In this document: in pieces, positions 1 through 8,149 of the stretch | Layout: each line of letters starts with the position of its first letter | Position numbering within the stretch: the stretch's first letter is position 1 | Assembly: GCA_023387375.1 (NCBI GenBank) | Contig: JAEWIE010000003.1 | Coordinates: 1 to 64,000, forward strand | Length of the DNA: 64,000 bases | Origin: Bacteroidota bacterium | Lineage (GTDB): Bacteria > Bacteroidota > Bacteroidia > Flavobacteriales > Weeksellaceae | Reading direction: 5' to 3' | Notes under the pieces: model-generated | What the model saw: the letters and a program-made list of their open reading frames with translations, nothing else | Told to the model about the DNA's origin: nothing | Database searches by the model: none | Translations under genes and position numbers: made by a program

Positions 1-3000
1 TGCGCTCTATGGTAAGAATCCAGTTCGTCAAAGGCGCCTGCAATCACCAAACTCTCTACCACTCTTTTGTTCATTTCACGCGAGGGAATTCGTTCAAAAA
101 AGTCATAGACCGACTTAAATCGACCCCCTTCCCTAGCATGAACAATGGCCTCACTTGGCCCTTCTCCAATCCCTTTGATGGCTCCTAAACCAAAACGGAT
201 TTGGCCTTTTTCATTGACTGCAAATTCATAATGAGATTCATTTACATCTGGGCCTAATACATCTACGCCAATACTTCGGCAGTCCTCCATGAAGAGAGTG
301 ATCTGCTTTGTGTTGTTTAAGTTGTGCGTCATCACGCTTGCCATGTACTCCGCAGGATAGTTAGCCTTTAAATAAGCCGTTTGGTAGGCGATCAGCGCGT
401 AACAAGTCGAGTGGGACTTGTTAAAGGCATACTCTGCAAACGCTTCCCAGTCTTTCCATATTTTGTTTAGCGCGCCTTCATCGTGTCCTTTCTGTTTCCC
501 TCCTTCCATAAATTTAGGATAAAGCTCATCAAGAACACTTTTAAGCTTTTTCCCCATGGCCTTTCTTAAGGTATCCGCCTCACCTTTCGTAAAGCCCGCA
601 AGCTTTTGCGAAAGGAGCATTACCTGTTCTTGGTAGACGGTAATACCGTAGGTTTCTTTTAGGTATTCTTCCGCCTCAGGAAGGTCATAAACGATTTCTT
701 CCTCTCCATGTTTCCGGTTAATAAAACTGGGAATATATTTAATAGGTCCCGGACGATAAAGGGCGTTCATCGCAATTAAATCCGCAAATACCGTAGGCCT
801 TAATTCTCTCATGTATTTTTGCATTCCAGGACTCTCGTACTGGAAAATCCCTACGGTGTGTCCCCTTTGAAAGAGCTCGTAGGTTTTGGCATCGTCTAGG
901 GGAAGCGTATCAATGTCGATGTCCACCCCATGGTTTTTCTTAATTAGTTTAAGAGCATCTTTTAAAATGGTTAAGGTACGAAGACCTAAAAAGTCCATTT
1001 TTAGAAGTCCTGCATTCTCCGCCACCGAGTTATCGAACTGAGAAACGAGAATTTCCGAGTCTTTTGCGGCAATTGAGATAGGCACCAAATTCGAAATATC
1101 CTCAGGCGTAATAATCACTCCACAAGCATGGATTCCTGTATTACGAATGGCTCCTTCCAATTTTTGCGCTGCAGAGAGAACCGCATGCCGCGGATCTTTC
1201 GAGTCCGCTAAGATTCGTTTCATTTCATCGACTAGCATTTGATCCTCCGAAGGAAGCTTGTCGTATTTTGCAAACGCTTTTTTAAAGTTCATCCCTGGAG
1301 AGGGAGGAATTAATTTGGCAAGTTCATTGGTTTCTCCAATGGAGAGTTCAAGGACTCGTCCTGCGTCTTTAATGGCAGATTTTCCGCCTAAAACAGAGTA
1401 AGTGATAATTTGGGCTACATTGGTTTTTCCATATTTCTCGATTACCCATTTGATGACTCTATCTCTCCCCTCGTCATCGAAGTCAATATCGATATCGGGC
1501 ATGGAAATCCTTTCTGGATTTAGGAAACGCTCAAATAGCAAATCGTATTTAATGGGGTCCACATTGGTAATTCCGGTGCAGTAGGCTACGGCAGAACCTG
1601 CCGCCGATCCCCTACCCGGACCTACCCATACGCCCATTTTTCGTGCTTCATTGCAAAAGTCTTGTACAATCAAGAAATAACCGGGATATCCTGTATTGGC
1701 AATTACCTCTAGTTCAAAATCGATTCTCTCTTGAATCTCAGGGGTAATCTCCTCATAACGCGCTTTGGCACCTTCCATCGTAAGGTGTCTTAAGTACGCG
1801 TTCTCTCCTCTTTTTCCGCCGTCCTCTAAATCAAGAGGACTTTGAAATTCCTCAGGAATGGCAAACTCAGGAAGAAGCACATCGCGCTTAAGACTATAGG
1901 GTTCAAATTTTTTGAGAAGATCCTCATACGCTGAGAACGCAGTAGGATAATGCGCAAAGGAATTCTTTAATTCCTTTCTATTTTTTAGGTAGTACTCTTT
2001 GGAAGGAAGCGCTTTTCGTTTTCCAAAGCCTCTTCCCACCTCTGTACTTAATTTTTCTCCGTCTTTGATGCAGCTTAAGATTTCTTGAATTTTTGCATCG
2101 CTGGCCTCCGAGTAATAGGTTTCGTTTTGAGCTAGAAGCGGAATCGAGTGCTTTTCACTGAATTCCACTAAGACCGAATTGACGTGGTTTTCTTCTTGCA
2201 CGCCATGGCTTTGAATTTGAAGATAGAAATCCTCTCCAAAGGTTTCCTTCCACCAAAGGGTAAGTTCTTCCCCTTTCTGGTTTCCTAGCTCCAAAATAGT
2301 TTGAGGAATATCGCCTTGAAGGCCTCCTGAAATAGCGATTAAGTCTTCTTTGTATTCTTTTACCATTTGTTTTGAGATTCGAGGAACCCCAAAATAAAAC
2401 CCATTCACGTACCCCAGAGAAGACAACTTCGCTAGATTTCGATAGCCGTTCCTGTTCTTCGCAAGCAGCACGACGCGTGATCTTTTGTCTGGATCGTCCT
2501 TGGTAAACTGCTTTTGCTCGGGTCTCTCCGACAAATAAAATTCACATCCAATAACACCTACAATAGGTTTTTTAGGAGGCACTTCATTAAACTCCTCTCC
2601 TTTCTCAAGCGCTTTTGTTTTCCTCTCTTCGTACGCTTTGTACTCTTTTTCGAGCACACTGTTCCTACTTTGAAGCTCTGCATTGAATTTAAAAGCGCCC
2701 ATCATGTTTCCAAGGTCCACAAGACCTACGGCTGGAAACTCATTCTCAAACGCCTCATTAATTAAATCCGTAAGACTACTGGAGCCCTGCAATGAAGAGT
2801 AAATGCTATGGTTATGGAAATTGAAATAAGAACCAAGATCAATCTCAGTGGCTGCTTTTTTCGTTTTGTGAACGGCGCCTGACTCCTCTTCTGCTTGTTT
2901 TTTAACAACGATGTCAAACGACTGAATTTGAGTCGGATTGTTTTGCTTAAACGACAAGAAATCCGGCTCAGAAATCCCTAATTCCTTTAAGGGAACTTCA

Positions 3001-3563
3001 TTTAGGCGTAAGAGCTCGAAAAAGGCTCTTGCCGTCGCATTTACGTCCGCCGCCGAGTTGTGCGCTAAATCAAAGTCTTCTTCAAAGAGCGCTCTATAAA
3101 GTTCGCCCAGTCTAGGGGGTTTGTAGCCAGCACGTCCCCAAGAGAGTTTGCAAAACTCGGTTCCAATGTGCATGGTGTCCGCCACTTTCAAGTCTTCAAT
3201 TTCAAAAGAAAGAGACTTTCTAAAAAATTCAGAGCCTAAAACCCCAAGATCAAACTCTAAATTATGCCCTACCATTATCCTTGTTCTAGAAAGAACTTCT
3301 TTAAATTCGAGCAGTATTTCTTTTAAATCCTGTCCTTCTCTCTGCGCAATTTCCGTGGTGATTTTATGCACCTCTGCGGCTTTGTAGGGAATATCAAATC
3401 CCTCAGGACGAATAATATAGTCTTTGTTTTCAATTAGAGATCCATCTACATCATGAAGCTGCCAACTGATCTGCACCATTCGGGGCCAGTTGTCCGTGTC
3501 ACTATAGGGCGCCTGCATGCTTTTGGCAAGTCCGGTGGTTTCTGTATCAAATACTAAATACAT
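1..3563 (-). CDS. dnaE: DNA polymerase III alpha subunit with fused N-terminal 3'-5' exonuclease (C-terminus beyond window)
   Basis: Replicative DNA polymerase catalytic subunit. It starts at an ATG at 3563 and stays open to position 1, so about 1187 residues are seen and the C-terminal part is missing. Residues 1-180 form a DnaQ/epsilon-like exonuclease: DTETTG (D6, E8), GHNLEFD (H100, D105) and HNSAADVNA (H168, D173). A PHP domain follows from about residue 245 (HNHSIYS). The C-family polymerase core has the GPGRGSAAGS motif and the catalytic aspartates in MPDIDIDFDDEG near residue 688. A helix-hairpin-helix-like GLGAIKGIGEG lies near residue 1130. The fused exonuclease fits the long DnaE of about 1500 residues known from Flavobacteriia. 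In the PHP domain the usual NDxHY motif reads NETYY, so a metal-binding His appears lost. Divergent from the E1 gene at 3803. Confidence 0.96.
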   Translation of the reverse strand, partial: MYLVFDTETTGLAKSMQAPYSDTDNWPRMVQISWQLHDVDGSLIENKDYIIRPEGFDIPYKAAEVHKITTEIAQREGQDLKEILLEFKEVLSRTRIMVGHNLEFDLGVLGSEFFRKSLSFEIEDLKVADTMHIGTEFCKLSWGRAGYKPPRLGELYRALFEEDFDLAHNSAADVNATARAFFELLRLNEVPLKELGISEPDFLSFKQNNPTQIQSFDIVVKKQAEEESGAVHKTKKAATEIDLGSYFNFHNHSIYSSLQGSSSLTDLINEAFENEFPAVGLVDLGNMMGAFKFNAELQSRNSVLEKEYKAYEERKTKALEKGEEFNEVPPKKPIVGVIGCEFYLSERPEQKQFTKDDPDKRSRVVLLAKNRNGYRNLAKLSSLGYVNGFYFGVPRISKQMVKEYKEDLIAISGGLQGDIPQTILELGNQKGEELTLWWKETFGEDFYLQIQSHGVQEENHVNSVLVEFSEKHSIPLLAQNETYYSEASDAKIQEILSCIKDGEKLSTEVGRGFGKRKALPSKEYYLKNRKELKNSFAHYPTAFSAYEDLLKKFEPYSLKRDVLLPEFAIPEEFQSPLDLEDGGKRGENAYLRHLTMEGAKARYEEITPEIQERIDFELEVIANTGYPGYFLIVQDFCNEARKMGVWVGPGRGSAAGSAVAYCTGITNVDPIKYDLLFERFLNPERISMPDIDIDFDDEGRDRVIKWVIEKYGKTNVAQIITYSVLGGKSAIKDAGRVLELSIGETNELAKLIPPSPGMNFKKAFAKYDKLPSEDQMLVDEMKRILADSKDPRHAVLSAAQKLEGAIRNTGIHACGVIITPEDISNLVPISIAAKDSEILVSQFDNSVAENAGLLKMDFLGLRTLTILKDALKLIKKNHGVDIDIDTLPLDDAKTYELFQRGHTVGIFQYESPGMQKYMRELRPTVFADLIAMNALYRPGPIKYIPSFINRKHGEEEIVYDLPEAEEYLKETYGITVYQEQVMLLSQKLAGFTKGEADTLRKAMGKKLKSVLDELYPKFMEGGKQKGHDEGALNKIWKDWEAFAEYAFNKSHSTCYALIAYQTAYLKANYPAEYMASVMTHNLNNTKQITLFMEDCRSIGVDVLGPDVNESHYEFAVNEKGQIRFGLGAIKGIGEGPSEAIVHAREGGRFKSVYDFFERIPSREMNKRVVESLVIAGAFDELDSYHRA

Positions 3564-3685
3564 TTTGCTAGCTATTTTTGGTAAAATTAGAGCCTTTTTT
3601 TTTCAGATTCAAATTGTATTTCAACTTCTTTTGTTTTCCTAGCTCAGAGGCCTTTTTAGGGAAAGTCAAATCTTTTTAAGGTGGC

Positions 3686-3769
3686 AAATTCTCAAAAGAA
3701 AAAGAGTCTCCGCGAAGCGTGAGTTACTAAAAGTCACTCCTTTAGTAAAGAGAAGCCTTAGGAGAATTT
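3686..3769. other. Structured leader candidate with mutually exclusive hairpins upstream of the E1 gene
   Basis: An 8-bp outer inverted repeat, AAATTCTC (3686-3693) with GAGAATTT (3762-3769), encloses smaller pairings: CGCgaaGCG (3711-3719), TTACTAAA (3724-3731) with TTTAGTAA (3741-3748), and TCTCC (3707-3711) with GGAGA (3761-3765). An alternative hairpin, GAGTTACT (3721-3728) with AGTCACTC (3732-3739), has one mismatch and a 3-nt loop. It uses the same bases as the TTACTAAA stem, so the two cannot form together. The element ends 33 nt before the E1 start codon. A regulatory RNA role is inference; no known riboswitch class was recognised. Confidence 0.35.
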
Positions 3770-3802
3770 CAATATACAACAAAAGTATTATATTTAACTC
3801 CT

Positions 3803-5878
3803 ATGAAAACGAAGACTTCTACTCCTATATCGACTCAAATTCTATTAAAAGCATACTCGCATATGATGCTGGCAAGAGCCATGGCGGATCATTATGAAGA
3901 GAACAGAGCTGTTTGCCCGTATGTCCACTCGACTTCCAGGGGCCATGAGGCCGTGCAACTTGCGACGGCTTATTTACTTACGAAAGACGACTGGGTCTCT
4001 CCGTATTACCGAGATGAGAGTCTACTGCTTGGGATTGGTTACACGCCTTATGAACTTATGCTTCAACTACTCGCAAAGAGAGACGATCCTTTTTCTGGCG
4101 GTAGATCGTATTATTCTCATCCTTCGAGTAGAAGTGAGGACAAGCCAAAAATGATTCATCAGAGTTCTGCAACCGGCATGCAGGCCATTCCCACTACGGG
4201 AGTTGCGCAGGGACTTAAATACCTGCAAACCCAGAAACTAAAAACCTTTGAGAAAAATCCAATTGTGGTTTGTTCTCTTGGAGACAATTCAGTGACAGAA
4301 GGAGAAGTTTCTGAGGCCTTTCAGTTTGCGGCCTTGCACCAACTTCCGATTCTGTTTTTAGTGCAGGATAACGAATGGGGCATTTCCGTGACGAGCAAAG
4401 AAGCGCGCACCGCTGATGCTTATGAATTTACAAGTGGATTTACGGGCCTAGAAAGACTCCGCATTGATGGAACCAATTTCATAGAGGCCTATGAAGGAAT
4501 GGAAAAAGCGTTCTCCATTGTTCGGGATCAGCAAAAACCCGTGGTGGTTTGCGCTAAAACGGTTCTGATTGGACACCATACCTCAGGAGTAAGAAGAGAG
4601 TTCTATAGAGATGAAGAGGATCTTAAAGAGCACCGCAAAAAAGATCCAGGCGTACTTTTAAGAAAAGAATTAATCGATTTTGGCATTTCACAGTCCACTC
4701 TGGAGGAGATCGAAAAACAGGCTAAAAGAGAAACGATCGAGAGTTTTGAAAGGGCGCTTGCTGCTCCCGATCCAGACCCGCAAAGCGTGATGGACCATGT
4801 GTATGCTCCCACTCCTATTGTAGAAGAAAAAGGAGTAAGAGTGCCTGAGGGAACGAAAGAAAAAATCGTCATGGTGGATGCCGCCATTCATGCCATCCAA
4901 GAAATCATGTACGAGCATCCCGAAGCTTTACTTTACGGACAAGACGTTGGAAAAAGAATTGGAGGCGTGTTTAGAGAAGCCGTTACCTTAGGAAACAAAT
5001 TTGGAGACGAGAGAGTCTTTAATACACCCATTCAAGAGGCCTATATTATAGGATCTACGGTAGGAATGAGCGCTGTCGGACTAAAACCGATCGTAGAAGT
5101 TCAATTTGCAGACTACCTTTATCCGGGTCTTAACCAGCTTATTACTGAGATTTCAAAATCGTCCTATCTCTCCATGGGTAAATTCCCGATCTCTACTCTA
5201 ATTCGCGTTCCGATCGGCGCTTACGGCGGAGGAGGCCCTTACCACAGCGGAAGCGTAGAAAGCATTTTAGCGACCATCAAAGGAATTAAGATTGCCTATC
5301 CAAGTAACGCTGCCGACTTTAAAGGACTTTTAAAAGCGGCCTATTACGATCCAAACCCCGTACTCATGCTTGAGCATAAAGGACTCTACTGGTCGAAAGT
5401 ACCAGGAACAGAAGAAGCCAAAACCATTGAACCGGATGCAGACTACATTCTTCCTTTCGGAAAAGCAAACCAGATTCGTTTGGCCGATCAAGAGCAGATC
5501 CATAAGGGACGCTCACTTGTGATAGTCACGTACGGAATGGGCGTTTACTGGGCTAAGCAGGCTGCGAAGGCCTTTGAAAACCGAATTGAAATCATCGATC
5601 TTCGAACCCTCGTTCCTCTTGATCATGAGCTCGTTTTTGAACGAGTATCGGTGCATGGAAAATGTCTTGTACTAAGTGAAGAAGCTGTAACGAATTCATT
5701 CGCGCAGGCTCTAAGCGCTAGAATCTCTAAGAACTGTTTCTTCCAATTGGATTTACCTGTGGAAACTCTGGGGGCAAAAGATACGCCTGCCGTTCCTATC
5801 AATTTCATACTAGAAAAAGAGATGCTTCCCACAGCAGAGAAAGTAGAAGCTAAAATAAGAGAAATGCTCTCCAATTAG
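3803..5878 (+). CDS. 2-oxoacid (branched-chain) dehydrogenase E1, fused alpha and beta subunits
   Basis: Thiamine-diphosphate-dependent E1 component that decarboxylates 2-oxoacids, most likely branched-chain, and passes the acyl group to a lipoylated E2. Residues 1 to about 340 match E1-alpha, with the ThDP/Mg-binding stretch beginning GDNSVTEGEVSEAF near residue 160. Residues from about 350 to 691 match E1-beta (LLYGQDVGKRIGGVFR, then PIQEAYIIGSTVGMSAVGL). At 691 aa the length equals the two subunits joined, an arrangement common in Bacteroidota. The start is the ATG at 3803. A weak -7 box with one mismatch (TATATTTA, 3789-3796) lies just upstream. No E2 or E3 gene is adjacent, but a lipoyl synthase gene is elsewhere in the window (28664-29536). 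Branched-chain specificity is inferred from family resemblance, not proved. Confidence 0.9.
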   Translation: MKTKTSTPISTQILLKAYSHMMLARAMADHYEENRAVCPYVHSTSRGHEAVQLATAYLLTKDDWVSPYYRDESLLLGIGYTPYELMLQLLAKRDDPFSGGRSYYSHPSSRSEDKPKMIHQSSATGMQAIPTTGVAQGLKYLQTQKLKTFEKNPIVVCSLGDNSVTEGEVSEAFQFAALHQLPILFLVQDNEWGISVTSKEARTADAYEFTSGFTGLERLRIDGTNFIEAYEGMEKAFSIVRDQQKPVVVCAKTVLIGHHTSGVRREFYRDEEDLKEHRKKDPGVLLRKELIDFGISQSTLEEIEKQAKRETIESFERALAAPDPDPQSVMDHVYAPTPIVEEKGVRVPEGTKEKIVMVDAAIHAIQEIMYEHPEALLYGQDVGKRIGGVFREAVTLGNKFGDERVFNTPIQEAYIIGSTVGMSAVGLKPIVEVQFADYLYPGLNQLITEISKSSYLSMGKFPISTLIRVPIGAYGGGGPYHSGSVESILATIKGIKIAYPSNAADFKGLLKAAYYDPNPVLMLEHKGLYWSKVPGTEEAKTIEPDADYILPFGKANQIRLADQEQIHKGRSLVIVTYGMGVYWAKQAAKAFENRIEIIDLRTLVPLDHELVFERVSVHGKCLVLSEEAVTNSFAQALSARISKNCFFQLDLPVETLGAKDTPAVPINFILEKEMLPTAEKVEAKIREMLSN

Positions 5879-5930
5879 AACGAATACGACGGACCTAGCA
5901 AGAAGCTTTTGAGTGTAGTTTTACAAAATA

Positions 5931-5976
5931 AAATCCTAATTTTTTCGCCTTGAAACAGGTTTAAAAATTAGGATTT
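5931..5976. terminator. Bidirectional intrinsic terminator between convergent genes
   Basis: A perfect 14-bp inverted repeat, AAATCCTAATTTTT (5931-5944) with AAAAATTAGGATTT (5963-5976), has an 18-nt loop. It lies between the convergent E1 gene (ends 5878) and the gene ending at 6012. The A/T-rich arms give a U-rich 3' side on both strands, so it can serve both genes. Confidence 0.8.
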
Positions 5977-6011
5977 CTATTTAATTGAGACAATTGCTTT
6001 ATGAACTTATC

Positions 6012-7820
6012 TTAAGGCGTCTTCACAAAGGAAAGTTTTTCAATTTGGACTTTGCTCTTTTCTAATTCTGAAAAAAGTTTCTCTTTCATGGAAGTAAAAT
6101 AGGAGGAGTTTTCAAACAAATCGTTGTAATACTCGATTCCACTTAGAAGGTTTTCTCGAAAAGTTTTCCATTTCTTTTCTATTCCGGGACTCACGACTTT
6201 TGTACTGCTAATCTCTTTTCGGAAATACTTCAAGTATTCGTCTAGTTCTTTTAAAAATACGTGAGGTCTATTCTCATGGTTTTCGACAGAAGGGCCTCCA
6301 TAAATATGCCGTATCATATCTTTTAAACTTACTTCTTTTGAAAAATACGCAATATTAGGTCCTGGACAAACGACAACCCCTTGCTTTTGGCCTTTTACAG
6401 GAATGCCTAATTCTAACTGCGCGGAGCTGGCTAAACTAACGCAGAGGCAGGCCTTCTCTGTAATCTTTTCTTTTTCTTTCTGGTAGTCCGCAGTCTCCAT
6501 TGTGGCTTTCTGCTCTTCTAGCTCCTCCATTTTGCGGTCTTGGTATTTTTTAGAAGCCGTGCAAATTCCTTCGGTTTCTCCATATTCTTTGCTTAAAGCC
6601 AAGTATTTCTTAGGACAAGAACTTCCCGCTTTGTTCTCTTCGATTCGCTTGTTTTTAAAATACTCATTGCTCGTACCTCGAACGGTATTAAAGGGAACTC
6701 CTAAAGGAGAGATATCACTTAAATACAAATCCTCTTCTTTTGCATTGGCAAGAAGATCGCGCGTTTCTTTGTCTACAGAAGTAGCCTCGGGAACGAGAAG
6801 AAAAGGAGATCCCCACCCTACGCTTTCAAGCTCGTAATGGTCTTTTAAAAAAGCCTGTTCCGTTCCTGTTCCTACGCCCCCTTGCACTGTAATAGAAAGA
6901 GTAGGAAGAACCTGAGGTACCTTTTTGCCTTTTTGCTCTAAGGCAGGAGCCAACAGCGCAAAAGCGGCCTGTTGAAGTTCTTTTTTCTTCGATTTAAATT
7001 CCTCAAGAATAGGTCCCATGAGAAGTCCTTGAGTCGCAAAGGCATGTCCTCCGCAATTAAGTCCGGATTCAATACGGTATTCAGAAACCCAAAGTCCTTT
7101 TTTGGCTAAAAATTGTCCTTGCACCATCGCGGAGCGAAAATCACTCACTTTTAACACAATCTTTTTTTGAAAACTGCCATCCAGTTCTGGGTAAAACACA
7201 TCAAAACTCTCCATATAACTATAGAGGCGCGGATTCATCCCTGCAGAGAAAATCACGGAACTACGAGTACGGCTTAGCGCAAAGCCTCGAAGAGCCGCAT
7301 GCGCATCGTTATACTCTACGCTTAAGGGCTGAGAATCCCTGAAATTGTCTTTGTCCACTTTGGTCATGATGTTCACATCGATAGATCCTGGGTGCAAATA
7401 TTTATTCAGGATTTCTTTTAGTTCTTGAAAAGTATGCTTCTTTTCATCGATCACCTCACTAAGTTTGGATTTTAGAAGGGAACCGCTAGGAAGGGAAAGA
7501 AGAAAGGATTCGAGCTCCTTCTGATTGGAAGCTAATTCTTCTTTAAATTTTTCAAATTTGCTCGCAATGTTTTGCTCTAGGAAATTCAAATAAGAAGTGA
7601 TTCGTTTGGCTCTATAGTCCTCGATTTTAGTAGAAATCGCCTCAAAAGGCTGCTTGAATTTTTCGCTGTAAAACCCGCGAACCTTTTCGATTAAATCGTC
7701 GTCCATAATGGAGATTACCGAGTCAATGCCATATTGAGCCACGCGAAGCGGACTGTCAATGGTAAAGGCGAGGCCCATGACGGGAATGTGAAAATGATGT
7801 GTCTTTGAGATAGCTGTCAT
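6012..7820 (-). CDS. Conserved protein of unknown function, possible flavin TIM-barrel-like enzyme
   Basis: 602 aa, ATG start at 7820, no signal peptide or membrane segment. I recognise it only as a type of hypothetical protein seen in Bacteroidota. The N-terminus (HIPVMGLAFTIDSPLRVAQ, then GIDSVISIMDD) and the later glycine-rich VQGGVGTGTEQAF recall flavin-dependent TIM-barrel enzymes such as the nitronate monooxygenase group; that resemblance is weak inference. Residues from about 45 to 150 are charged and helical, perhaps coiled coil. Six cysteines sit in conserved-looking motifs: NCGGHAFAT, SSCPKK, GICTAS, ACLCVSLASS and VVCPGPN, which could suit a metal or Fe-S site. It is monocistronic and convergent with the E1 gene. 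No function is assigned. Confidence 0.75.
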   Translation of the reverse strand: MTAISKTHHFHIPVMGLAFTIDSPLRVAQYGIDSVISIMDDDLIEKVRGFYSEKFKQPFEAISTKIEDYRAKRITSYLNFLEQNIASKFEKFKEELASNQKELESFLLSLPSGSLLKSKLSEVIDEKKHTFQELKEILNKYLHPGSIDVNIMTKVDKDNFRDSQPLSVEYNDAHAALRGFALSRTRSSVIFSAGMNPRLYSYMESFDVFYPELDGSFQKKIVLKVSDFRSAMVQGQFLAKKGLWVSEYRIESGLNCGGHAFATQGLLMGPILEEFKSKKKELQQAAFALLAPALEQKGKKVPQVLPTLSITVQGGVGTGTEQAFLKDHYELESVGWGSPFLLVPEATSVDKETRDLLANAKEEDLYLSDISPLGVPFNTVRGTSNEYFKNKRIEENKAGSSCPKKYLALSKEYGETEGICTASKKYQDRKMEELEEQKATMETADYQKEKEKITEKACLCVSLASSAQLELGIPVKGQKQGVVVCPGPNIAYFSKEVSLKDMIRHIYGGPSVENHENRPHVFLKELDEYLKYFRKEISSTKVVSPGIEKKWKTFRENLLSGIEYYNDLFENSSYFTSMKEKLFSELEKSKVQIEKLSFVKTP

Positions 7821-8149
7821 AGATTAAAATTAGTTTTTTTTAGGTTCATTTTAAACCTTTAAAGATACTCGATTCCCTCTTCTTTCCTACGAAGGGAATA
7901 CCTAACATTTATCATATAATCCGACTTCTAGCGTCCCACTAATCCCATTGAATCGGGCGGTACTTAATTCTAATCTGTTTGCGAAGCATGAAAATGATCC
8001 CACTCAGGCCGCACCCAAAATATACTATCTAACTACCTAAAGATCTCTATCTGAGCACACCTCCTTCGGTGCGTCTTTTAAATTTTATCAGGCGAACCGA
8101 AATTCACTATAGAATATTTCGTAAATTAACAAAATCAAAATTTCAAATC
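7821..8149. other. 329-bp intergenic region between divergent genes, no gene seen
   Basis: No convincing coding frame or RNA gene. It holds one hairpin-forming repeat, ATTCCCT (7872-7878) with AGGGAAT (7893-7899), and a short stretch at 8055-8073 that can fold on itself. The start of the aconitase at 8150 was chosen over a GTG at 8069 because the added 27 residues do not resemble the family. No perfect TAnnTTTG box was found on either strand. Confidence 0.5.

Noticed and set aside
7872..7899. Inverted repeat ATTCCCT/AGGGAAT upstream of the 602-aa gene
   Set aside because: Short stem with a 14-nt loop and no U-tract; listed in the intergenic entry but not strong enough for a separate regulatory call.
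8055..8073. CACCTCCTT resembling the 16S rRNA 3' end
   Set aside because: Only nine bases match, and no other 16S-like sequence surrounds it; chance.
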